A stretch of DNA of 64,000 nt from Adineta ricciae (lineage: Eukaryota; Rotifera; Eurotatoria; Adinetida; Adinetidae): assembly GCA_905250025.1 (NCBI GenBank), contig CAJNOJ010000039.1, positions 494,175-558,174 on the forward strand, in the 5' to 3' direction. The notes beneath the pieces are model-generated. The model saw only the letters and a list, made by a program, of their open reading frames with translations. It did not search any database and was not told the DNA's origin. Shown piece by piece: positions 41,126 to 52,032 of this stretch. A program made the position numbers and the translations under genes. Each line of letters opens with the position of its first letter. Position 1 is the stretch's first letter.

Positions 41126-44100
41126 CTAGCCAAGCTGTGGAGGCGGAGGTGGAGGTGGTCGTTCGCGAATAAGACATTGCAATCCGGCGTTATCAGCACA
41201 GTGACAGACACGTTTAGCACGAAGACTTAAATTCGGTAAACAAAGTTGACCTGTCGTGCAATCATTATTGTCACCACATACATTGTTCACTAGAACAAAG
41301 GAATATTATCATATGACATTTGAGAGAGCAGTTCTTCTAATTTTTATTTTACCATCACTAGGACATGAGTCTTTGACTGCAACTAAACCGTAGAGTTTAC
41401 CGTTACCACCTGATGGTAGAAGTACACTATCAGGTGTACGACTAGGTGTTTTATCAATTCGACCGATTTTATTTCTAAATGGTGAATAAATCAGTTCGAT
41501 AGAACATTTTCAAGTCAGCTACATACGTTGACCAATCTGTCCAATATGCATATTGAAGTCCATCACTCAATCCGAAGATCATTGTTGTTTGATCAGTTAA
41601 AAGTACACGACGATTTGATCCATCATCGCGTACACATTCAATTGTTTTCATTTTTGCATCACCCCAGCATAATTCTCGACGATGATGATCGTAATAGAGA
41701 CCATTAGGTAAACCAAGTTTGTCGGAAACCAGTATTTTTCGTTCGCTTCCATCCATGTTAGCTCGTTCAATACGCGGATTTTGTCGATTCCAGTCTGTCC
41801 AGAAGACATATCTAAGAGACAACGAATCTTTTGTCAAAACTATCGATATGCTAATCTTACCCAAGTTCGGGATTGACCGCAATAGCACGAGGATTCTGAA
41901 TATTTTTATCCAAAAGAACTTTACGTAAACTACCGTCTAATTTCGCCACTTCCAAACGTTTCAATGCTGAATCCGTCCAAAACACTAGACGTGATACCCA
42001 ATCAATAGCAATACCTTCAGGACTACCGAGTCCTAAAAATCAAACAACAACTACTTTCTCTTTCGAACTCATGTCCATCAAAATTACCGCTAAGAATGAC
42101 TTTCTGTTCCGTGCCATCGTATTTCATTCGTTGAATCGTCTTACCAGATGTATCGGTAAAATAAACAAATTGCTGACGGCAATCAACAGATATACCGACA
42201 GCACGCATTCCTATACATACAGGTATTCGTTGTAGTTTTACGAGGAAAGATTTCTTATTTGCTTATTACTTGGGACATAAAGAATACGCTGTTCGCCATT
42301 ATTAGTTGAACCTGATGCTGTCAGAGGCACTTTGAGAATTGTTTGTCCTTGATTAACAATTAAAAATTGTTCTTTGGGTCCGCCTAACGTTTCTGCGCAA
42401 CTACAATGACAACCGAATCTCAATCATATGGCAGAGGAAAACTTAGAAAATATTTACTGTATTCCATCACCAACAAAACCATCTTTACATGAGCAAACAT
42501 TGTCCTGAAGAATTGCATCATAAACACAAGCAGCAGAAGGTGAACAAATAGTGGCATTTTCCAAACACGAATCTAAACGAAATCAAAAGGTTACAATTCA
42601 ATAGGACATAAACATCCTACGTTCGTGACGACATGTTATTCCATCTCCTTTGTAACCAGTTCGACAGAGGCATACATGTCGGTCGATGCGTTCATTGTAG
42701 ATACATTGTGCATTCACATGACACTTATTCTCGATATTACATGACACCACTGCAAAATCGAGAGAGCATACAGAATTTTCCTTTGGTATTTATACTCCGT
42801 TACCATCTTTGACACAAGTAGAAAATGTTGTTCCGTCGTTGAGATATCCAGGATCGCAGACACATTTACTGAAACCAGGTCGTTGTTCATCCGGTAGGCA
42901 ATGTGCATTATATCCACAATCGCCATCTGTTGAACAGAAATGTGCTGTACAAGAATACCCATCGCCATAAAAGCCTACAATCATTTGTTTGATGGAAGTC
43001 AAGAATCATCGTTGCGAAAACAAACCTGGTTTGCACGTGCATTCATATTTTTGTGTATTTTCGTTGATTAAACAATTGGCATTGGTATCGCAATTGTAAT
43101 ATTCGTTGCATTGTTTTGGTTTGCAAATGGATTTATAATTTCCGTTAACATGATTTTCATGATCGTCAGTCATTTGCCAACCTTCTTTGCATAAACATCG
43201 AGCATGTCTTGTATGAGGATCTTGTATGCATGTGGAAAATTGTGGACAGATCTTTGTCGCACAAGTTTCAACTAGATAGAGAAACTGTTGTAAGATTTCT
43301 CTTTGGAAAAAGGTCAATCCTTTACTTTCATCATTGATAGGTTTACAGAAAAATCCATTACCAATATAGTTTCGTTTACATTCACAACTAAAATTTCCAT
43401 AGGTGTTCGTACATATGGCATTTGAATGACATGGTGATTGAATACATTCGTTTACATCTATGAATAGATAGGAATACGGTCAAGAGATATGGACAGATTT
43501 CATCTTCTTACCGTCACAACGTCGTACGCCATCTCCGAGAAAACCCGGATTGCATTTGCATTCGTATGTATTCTGTTCAAAGTTCGGTATACATTGAGCG
43601 TAGCCATGGCAAGGTGAAGAATCACATGGGTCAAATTTTGGAGCTAGAAAATTGTAAGAGATTGTCTTCGGTCATCGAGAAAGAAAGAATCTTGTTTGCA
43701 AGTNTCATCGAGAAAGAAAGAATCTTGTTTGCAAGTACCTTGTGTGCCAACTTTTGTGACAGTAAAAAATCGAATGGTCGTGTCTTCAATTGAATGATAA
43801 ATATGATTATCTTGATTCGATACGATAATTTCTTTTGGGGATCGATGTGGATTATGTGGGCATTCGTAAAAACTCAAATTATCCTCAATTTCATAACTCA
43901 TGTTGTACGCAACACTGGTGTTCGCATCAATTTTCGACACTAACGTATATGTTGGAGATGCTTTTGCATCGTAATGACCTACAAAATATGAATTCACGTA
44001 TGTTTCTCGAACAACCATAGACGAACCTAATGATCGTTTGATGTATTTTATGTTATTGTTGCCGATCGTAACCGATAAGTTTCCTTCGGGATGTGGTAGA

Positions 44101-45966
44101 CTTCCATTAATATACGTATCGACTTGTAGAACACCTGATTCAATTCCACGGAAATATTGTTCAATGTTTAAAATGGCTTGCTCGGTTGTATTATCGACTT
44201 CGAAAATACGAACCGTAGCTGTACGATTCACCACACCACCTACAATTGCAATTTTGTTAGAGAAAAAGATTTCATTCAAAACTTAACCTGTCAAAGCAAA
44301 ACCATTATCGATCGGATCTGAAAATCGATGAACGGTGCCGAATAGCCAATTGATCGTATTAAACAATGGAATTAACTGCTGAAGATTTGAATGAGTTAAA
44401 GGCATATTGTAAAGTGAATTATGAATACGACCATCTTCGATGTAAACATAGCCTTGCAATTCCGAATCGATCTTCTGTCCATTGATAGTGCCATTGATTT
44501 TGCCCACGACTGGGTAATTTTCTATTCGAATTTATGATAGCAATGAGTGATCAAGTGAGGAGGTAACGAACTTACCCGCACGTTCACATCGCTGACCAGA
44601 ACCAAGATAAGGAAAGAGACAACGACAACAATATCCATTTCCTTGATTTTCACATCGAGCATTACGAGAACAAGTTTTACATTCTACTGCATCTAGAAAT
44701 CGTCGAGTTCCTTTGAGATAAAGAGATCGAGATTAGTTCAATTTTCATTACCTGGTGGAATTGTTGAGGTAGATGGTGATGATAGGTATTCATGATAGAA
44801 ATTTTGTGGCTGATGTTGATAGATATTCGATGAGTACGGTGCTACAATATATTGAAATGCATTGAACTGTCTATTTCGAAAAACATACATTGTACTGGTA
44901 CAAGAACTTCTTCTGCGTCATCTTCGCTTCCAGCTGGTGTGATACGGAATCTTCCGTAACGACGTCGATCACCGATCAAATAGACCCAAACACCAGGTTT
45001 TCCAATATTCGAGTCTCTATTCATTCCACCGATGTATAAAATCTTCCGGATTATGTTCTGTACATACCTGGCAAGATTGGCAGCAGTCTCTCCACTTGAT
45101 CCTGGTAAGACAATTGTCTGCTGAGAAGTACCATCGGTAAAGCCAGCTTCAGCATATCGATCTTCTCGGCCTAGTTTGGTTGGACTATACGCGGAGATGA
45201 ATTCCAATTTGGCGTACATAAAGATGGAATATGTTTGTGTACCATCGCTAACAATCGCGACTTGAAATGTATTTTTCTATTTTTATGGCGGAAAATAAAC
45301 GAAAATTGCTAGGATTTACAGAAGTGTCTCTTGTTTACTTTATCATCCTTGTTCAAATGAGAATGTACATCTTTCCAGGTGCAGATCAGAATTGAGTTGG
45401 GTTGGAAATGTGTTGCACGTGGAAAACCTTCTTGAACTAATTTCTTCGCCTTTTCAAGTAAGTGTTCTTCTTTCGTATATCTAAAATACTTTCATTCCTA
45501 AAGACAACTTTAACGAGCAAAAACACGTTTTACTTGTATGTGATTGAGCCACCTTTTATTGAAGTATCAATATCAGCCCAAAGTGGTGCAATGATCGCAT
45601 ATCCACTGTAACTCGTTAATGTAATTTGTGGAAAGAAATACGCAATTGGTAATAGAAACGAAAGAAAACCGTTGGTATTGATCTTTACAAAAAAAAAAGA
45701 GACAGGTTCTTTCTTTGTCGACATGATAATACACCTATACTTACGTAAATACTCTCGTATTTCGTCGTTATGAACGGTATTTCTGGCGAGAGAATAATTT
45801 GCTCTGAATGTGTATCATCCTCTTTTGGTAATTGAACTCCATCTTCATAGATGAAGAACTCCGATTCACTAACACTTTGACTGAACGTATTCAAACAAAT
45901 GAAAATCAAAAGACAAATAATTGTCTTTTGACTTCGACAACACATGAACATATTGACCATAGACAA
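41126..45966 (-). CDS. NID: Nidogen (entactin), basement-membrane glycoprotein
   Basis: Large secreted matrix protein that links laminin and collagen IV. Domains in order: a signal peptide ([15 protein letters not shown], near residues 13-27); a NIDO domain ([17 protein letters not shown] ... [22 protein letters not shown] ... AGFTDG); an EGF-like module with paired Cys near 44580-44690; a G2F beta-barrel (44500-43740, with [20 protein letters not shown]); about seven EGF repeats (43640-42440) with the typical CxCxxGFxGDG pattern, for example [15 protein letters not shown]; then YWTD/LY beta-propeller repeats ([39 protein letters not shown]) and a final EGF-like Cys-rich tail ending in seven prolines and QLG. 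Two starts are possible (45966 or 45960). An N at 43704 lies in an intron. A thyroglobulin type-1 repeat, seen in vertebrate nidogens, was not found. Confidence 0.93.
43672..43736. repeat. Perfect 32-bp direct repeat around an ambiguous base
   Basis: Bases 43672-43703 and 43705-43736 are identical, separated only by N at 43704. The repeat lies within a nidogen intron (minus-strand donor GTACTT near 43737). It looks like an unresolved overlap or gap join rather than biology. Confidence 0.9.
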
Positions 45967-47320
45967 CAGAAGAAGAAGAAGAATAGGAATGATTTGTACG
46001 TGTAGTAATGCTTGGTATAGTCAAATGAATGAACACGAATGAATCGTGTCAATGAACGTTAGCTTCTTTTTCTTCTTCTCTATTCTCTACAAAAGGAATG
46101 ATAATGATCGAGATATGTATATACGTACATATGTTCAATGTATTTAACGATGCAATGTGTAACTCTAGAGATAGTGTGTGAATACGTGCGTGTATTGCAT
46201 AAAATAAAACACATCCAGTCAATCTAATATTCATATATGAACATGAATGTGAACATGTATAGTATTGTTAGCATTCGAGCATATAATATACCACCATCAG
46301 TGAACGTGTGTGTGTGTGTGCTTTAACAATATCAGAGATCAAACAAGTGTTCTTTTGTATTTGTCTGTCTATTTGACCGCGAGAGACATTGTGGTGCGAT
46401 AATATAATCGATGATAATGATGAGGAATTCAGTACAATTACGTCATTGGTGTATCAGGAGAAAAGTTATTTGAATGGTACACGATTCTCTGTTGATTTGA
46501 AGTGAGAGTATTTTATTTTTGTTGCATCATTCAATTGAAGGGTGTTCATGTTCCATGTGCATTGTTCTACTACATGCATTATGGTTGAAAACGGTGAGTA
46601 TATTCTCAAATATACGGATATGTCTATTGAACGATAAACTTTAGGGTGATTAATGAGGGTAGCTTTTATCGATATGCACGTTCTGATATATGTAAATGAA
46701 AGCGAAAGAATTTCTGTTGTACATAGAAACTACGAAGCTTGGAAGTCATTTTCGATTCGATGGTATTCGAACAGAAATTTGCCATTTTTGTCTCAATTGA
46801 GTCGATAATTGTCATTACGCTTGACATTTCTCTTATATCTTCTTTGAATAAAATTAATTTCATTTCGGAATGTGTTATTTGTTTGTGTTCTACATAATCA
46901 AAAGATATACATGTAGACATTCTGATCAAGTCATCTTTTCCATTCGTCGAAGAAAATGTCGAAATATGATAAATACTACTCACTTGCATCTTTTCTTCAT
47001 GTCAAATTATCGATCGATTGTGTAGACATTTATTTCCCATGAGCATCATCAAATTTACATAACTAGTCAGTGTTAATTTACGAAATGTTCTGAAAATTTT
47101 TGTTTTCGCCCAGAGTGATAATCAAATCAACATGTCAAGAACTGTACACTTCAGCGTGTTTTTCTCCTTCGCACAACAGCAATTTATTTCGATATACTCA
47201 TGGGTGAAATTTATTATGTGAAGCAAAAAAGACTGGATTTCTTAAGATATTTTCAAATACTGTTGAGCGATAGATACAATAGAGGAATCTCTTTCTTCGT
47301 GTACAAATTGTCATCGATAA
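45967..47320. other. Intergenic region, about 1.35 kb
   Basis: Between nidogen and the neuropeptide gene. Contains a short GT run (46305-46320) and AT-rich sequence. A 107-codon minus frame at 46666-46989 has no recognised similarity and ordinary intergenic composition, so it is not called a gene. Confidence 0.45.
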
Positions 47321-47687
47321 TTAAGGTTGAATATGCTCTGCAGCCATCAAATCACGACGCTTACGTCCAACCAGATAAGAGGCTCGTTTACCGACTAAAT
47401 ATGTACCACGTTTGCCTACTAAATAGGATGCTCGTTTAGCGGCCGAGAGATCTTCATCTAAAATATCAGAAGAGATTAGCGAAAAGATTTGTTTCGATCT
47501 TACCACTATCATCGAAATCTTCCTCCGATGCAACAACGTATCGTTTGCCTACCCAATAACCGTTAAGATGTTTTCGTTTTTGCAAGAGATCGGTGAATTG
47601 TTCACGTTCTTTGTTGGCTTGAACCATAACAAATGTCAAGCCAAACAGCGCGAGGAAGATATAAGCGAGAACGGTTTGGTATTGCAT
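47321..47687 (-). CDS. Amidated neuropeptide precursor (YLVamide / YWVamide peptides)
   Basis: CDS is complement of join(47321-47457, 47504-47687), 106 residues, one 46-nt intron (GTAAGA..TTTTAG). Residues 1-24 are a signal peptide (VLAYIFLALFGLTFVMVQA). Dibasic sites frame four peptides ending in Gly, the amide donor: KHLNGYWVG-KR, ASYLVG-KR, GTYLVG-KR and ASYLVG-RKRR. Predicted products are HLNGYWV-NH2 (with or without the leading Lys), ASYLV-NH2 twice and GTYLV-NH2. An acidic spacer (YVVASEEDFDDSDEDLSAA) separates the first from the rest, as in many neuropeptide precursors. I do not recognise the family; the short Y-x-V-amide ending recalls but does not match molluscan or annelid amidated peptides. 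Upstream splice signals (donor near 47870, acceptor TTCTTCTAG near 47767) suggest a spliced 5' leader. Confidence 0.85.
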
Positions 47688-47766
47688 GATTTTTCTTTGA
47701 AGAGAAATAAATCTAGAGATCAGTACTCGAGAAATACGATGGGTACGAAATGAGGGTCAATAGTCT

Positions 47767-48145
47767 AGAAGAAAATCATATAAATAGAGAGAACGAGAGA
47801 GGAAAATATTTGTTGGAAATTAACAGGAAGAAAAAGGAAAGTAATAACGTGTGTGTCTGTTCACGCATACCTGCAAGGTATTCATGCATTCGACAACGGT
47901 ATTAGTATAATTCAATTCATTTTCAAAATAAAGAATGTCTTTTCTTAATGATCTGAAACTAAACCAGTTTTCTGCGCTAATTCTAATGTCATATGCAGTT
48001 CATTACCTATGGAGATTTCAAAGTGATTGGAAAATAGAAACTGAAGTGAAAAATAATAATCCAATTTCGATTTAGAGTCATTACTCACGTTGATCAACGG
48101 CAAATATGTAGTGTAGAGAAAAGGAAAGTTGACAATCGCTTCCAT
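47767..48145 (-). other. Probable spliced 5' leader of the neuropeptide gene, with a small open frame
   Basis: On minus, ATG at 48145 opens a frame that crosses a canonical intron (GTGAGT ... CACTTCAG, about 48018-48066) and stops at 47945, giving about 50 residues starting MEAIVNFPFLYTTYLPLIN. Further down are a donor CAG/GTATGC near 47870 and an acceptor near 47767, before the neuropeptide ATG. The simplest reading is a multi-exon leader carrying an upstream open frame. A separate tiny gene is possible; I do not recognise the peptide. Confidence 0.35.
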
Positions 48146-49091
48146 TCTCTTTTCCTTCAGTAACGATAATGATCATTAGTTTTCCGTAGCACTTTTTGCT
48201 TCATTACATACAGACAAATAGTGCTTTTGATAAAAAATGAACGGACAATTAGCTCTTCGATCTGCGTAGATGTGTGTGTGTGTCGTTTTTCAACAGAGAT
48301 TTTCCTTTAATCGATTTCCCTCCCTCTCTCTCTCTTTCTTCTCTCCCTCTTTTTCTCTCTTCATTCTCTCCCACTCATAGTCACTCGTCATCATCAGTTC
48401 GCCTCGCATGGGTTGCAGTTCTGCTGCTAATGTGAATTAAGAAGGAGTGAGAAGAAGGTTCTTACGCTGTCGAAATACAATGAATTGAGGTTTATTAATG
48501 ATCGAACATATTAGCTGATGGAAAGACAACCTTTGACAAGAAATGAATGTTGAAGAGGTTACTCTCATTCAAACAGTTTTTATTAGTAGCTGTTTAGTAT
48601 TAATCGATTCATGAAATGGAACATATTAACAGCAGAAGAGGAGAAGAAAGAAAACTAGCTGAAACGTTTAATCAATGAATTAATCAAAAGCAATTGTTCT
48701 GTTTCTTTATGCGTTCGTGCTCTGTTGTTATTGACGAGGCATCGGAAACAGTAGAACGAGAGAGAAAAATCGTCTAAAACAGGACTGAATTGTCACCGCA
48801 CGAGATCGTGTCAAATGTACAATGATGATTGGCAGTTTCTATTCAATAGATACACATATTTATTCCTTTGGAACAAGCAAATCTCTTGTGCGATTCGTAA
48901 CGGAATGACTTCTATAAATATTAGCAGAAGCCTGTGAAGTCGTCATCGTCTGTTCATCTTCACTCACGTATTTCTTCGCTCTACATTTATTATTTCTCTT
49001 TTCTTCTTCTACTAAATGGTATTAACACGTTTACATTTGCTTCTGTGGAACGATTCGGAAGAGGAAAGACAAAGTTCTATTTACACGTGAT
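48146..49091. other. Intergenic region with CT-rich tract
   Basis: Between the neuropeptide leader and the DENND2-like 3' end. A pyrimidine-rich stretch (CCCTCCCTCTCTCTC... ) occupies about 48318-48372. No coding signal is seen. Confidence 0.5.
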
Positions 49092-51177
49092 TTATTCGAA
49101 AATTTTTCTCAAGAATTTCGAGAATGACGGGTTTGTTGGCTTTGTTGATAGTTTCATTTGTTTTTCCAGGAGATCAAATGTTTGACGAAATCGAATCAGC
49201 GGATTGATGGTGAGATCTTCGTTTGATCGCTGACGTCGTTCATTCAAACGGCGAATGAAAAGTGAAAACGTGTTCTCACTATTTCGTTGATAATCATCGA
49301 GGAATTTCATAAACAGCATTCCTATCAAACAAGAAGAACGAATCCGTTGAAAATATTTCAGGAAACCAAACTTACCGGATATAAATTCTTTGAGAAATAT
49401 GACGTAAGACGGAGTGATTTGCACGCGAAGGAATTCATCTGTGTGAAATTCATACCCAAGATAATTATCTACAGCCTTCGGTTCATTATTTAGAATTACT
49501 TGTGATAATTCCATTGAAACAAGTGATTGTAGATCGATGCCACTATCACGATGTTGAAGACGATCTGGACCTATAGAAGATTGCTGATCTTTCTCCGTTA
49601 TTGACGATTTGTTACGTTTGAAAAAGTCCGGTAAACGATAGAGTAGTTCAGTAAATACGGATAGAAATGCTTCACTAACGGCAATATTAGTTAATATGGA
49701 ATTGGTTCTCAGTAAGCGAAATCTTGCTACATAATCAAGTGAAGATTCTAAAATTTGTCGAAGATTGTACGGTAACAAATATGTTGTTTCGAGATTTCCG
49801 TCCAGTGTACATAGATCGAGATCAACAATCAGCGTTTCACTATCTGGTGCTTTAGGTATTTGCTGCATTGTGTCACGCAAACAACCGTATATATACGGAC
49901 ATGGACTATCCAATAGGTCAGTTAACCATGACGAGGGCATCAGAGAAACGAATGAATACGGCCATATAAATGGATAGATAAGTAATGAAAGAGCTAGTGT
50001 ACATTTGGTTAATTTCGATGGGTAATGTGAGAAAAGCAAGATACGTTTCGAACGTAACATTGACTCAAACAAATAAATAATTTGATAGGAGGACAGGCAA
50101 GAAAGTAGGGTTGAAAAATAATCATGATTGAGACGATCATCCCGCGGACATACATAGAAAAACAAACGACGATCGTTTAGTACACAAGTGACACCTGATG
50201 AATTTAAATTAGGCATAGGCAATGGCTTGGAATAGAATGCCTGCATTAGAAGACTGCATTCCATTTCGTTGGTCATATATGCTAAAAGAAAACATCAGTA
50301 TGTCAATATAATTCCTCTATTTGACTTGCATGCACTTCCCATATGTAAAACAAAAGTAGATGTTTACCTTTTATCAATTCATTTAAAATGGCATCGTAGA
50401 GTTTGAAATATGAATGAGATGAGACTAAAAAAAATAATGAAGTACTCTAATAATTAAATTATGTTTCTTACCAATGCAAATGACAATTGGATACTCTGCC
50501 ATTTGATTGTATTCTTTTGATAGTCGCCGACAATAACCATATTCGACTTGACCATTGGAAAGTGTTCGTGTAAAGATGTACGTAGCAGAATCAGTAATAA
50601 GTTGTCCACCATTGCGATGATTGGAATTCAATTCAGGGAAACAGAAACGTTTGTATACTGACAATGCTTCGAGAATCTTATCTTCATGATTATCATCATC
50701 AGGTGGGTAATGTCCGAGTAAGAGTTCTTTATCGACGCACTGATCGGATAATGTAATAATAAATGCTAATTTATATAGATGAGCATCTAAGTTTGATGAT
50801 GATGATGATGTGAAAGCGAGATGATGACCTTCAAGAAATCGATTGCAATCGTGTGGTGTATTGACATAATCAGTTACATAAGAAGAACGTGCAGGTTGAA
50901 AGATTTGTTCATCGAAGAACGAACCATTGACAGTGAAGCCGTTTTCGTGAGAATTTCGATGTTGAATGATCGAATTTGATAAATTTTTATTCGAAGACTG
51001 TCGCTGACTTGAATGACCATGCAATGGTGGTGATGAAAGATAATGCAATCCATTTGATGATTCAATATTCAAACTCGAATGAGATTTCGTATCGTCATCC
51101 TGCAATGAATTCAGTTTCGTTCCGTAATCGAGTGAAATCGAGTTTTTCAACAAATATTCACTACGAATCGATGTCAT
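49092..51177 (-). CDS. DENND2: DENND2-like DENN-domain Rab guanine-nucleotide exchange factor
   Basis: CDS is complement of join(49092-49321, 49376-50281, 50368-50424, 50472-51177), 632 residues, all junctions in phase. The N-terminal 120 or so residues are Ser/Asn/His-rich and likely disordered. The uDENN part reads LYKLAFIITLSDQ then YKRFCFPELN and FTRTLSNGQVEYGYCRRLS. The cDENN core has FSTLLSCLSSYQIIYLFESM and SKRILLFSHYPSKLTKC, then ALSLLIYPFIWPYSFVSLMP and SPCPYIYGCLRDT, closely following DENND2A-D. The dDENN part follows with FLKEFISGMLFMKFLDDY. DENND2 proteins activate Rab9 (and in part Rab13/Rab10) in endosome and membrane traffic. Vertebrate members have a longer N-terminus. The start is the first ATG of the open frame. 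Confidence 0.88.
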
Positions 51178-52032
51178 TTGAAATTTCGTATGAAAATAAA
51201 TACCCTATTGAATCTATTATAAAAGTAGTTATAAATAAGAAGTACACCCAATCAAGCGTGACGGATGTGAGCGATGGTGAGGAATTATTCTTTTCTACAT
51301 TTTCATTCGTCGATGATGATCACTTTGTATTTTATGTCATTTCTTCCTCACGAATGAATCGAACCTGAAAGGAAAATATGTTTATTTTATTACCATTGCT
51401 ATGCGAATGTAATAAATGGCCACGCGGCTCGTCTTACACTTGTGTAGTTATTTTCTTTTCGCTTCGAGCTGAGTTCGATACTGTATTTCTTTCATTTTTT
51501 TCGTAATCAAAACATCTGACCTCGATGATCTTTTCTTCTAAAGTTCGTACACGTTGTTTTTCTATAGACAATGTCGAAGGAATGTCGATTATTTTTTGAT
51601 GATATAATCATAATACCCGCGAACAATGATCAATGTGTTTGAAAGAAAATTTTGTCGTTTCTATGAGTCTTGTTTATTATTATTTTAGTCTTTCTCTTAC
51701 TCCCATCATTAAAATCGAGTAACACACACGCAAAAAAAGTTCAACGAGAAATCGAAAAGAGGAAAATAGAGGCACACTGCTCATCAAGATTAATTCACAT
51801 AGTTAAAGGAAGAACAAAAAAAGGAAGAGAAGCTATCGCTATAGTTTCGAAAATATCGATAGGTTCACTAGACACACTGTACAAAAAAAAGAAAAAGACG
51901 ATAAATAAAATTTCAAAGGCGAAAATGGATAATAAAGTACGCAGCAAAAAAGTTCGACACTTTATCATCGGATAGACACATATATATAAACAAACAAAAA
52001 AAGATTGAGAAAGACGGTTTTTCTTTCCCCGA
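51178..52032. other. Intergenic region between H1-like gene and DENND2-like gene
   Basis: Both neighbours are on minus, so this holds the DENND2 promoter and the H1 3'UTR. A plus-strand frame at 51670-51975 is Lys-rich because of A-runs and is not believable. Nothing else is visible. Confidence 0.45.

Noticed and set aside
46666-46989. Minus-strand 107-codon frame between nidogen and the neuropeptide gene
   Set aside because: No recognisable motif, no flanking signals and ordinary intergenic composition.
51670-51975. Plus-strand 101-codon frame starting with a hydrophobic stretch like a signal peptide
   Set aside because: The rest is Lys-rich sequence from A-runs, with no similarity or splice context; it lies in the space between two minus genes.
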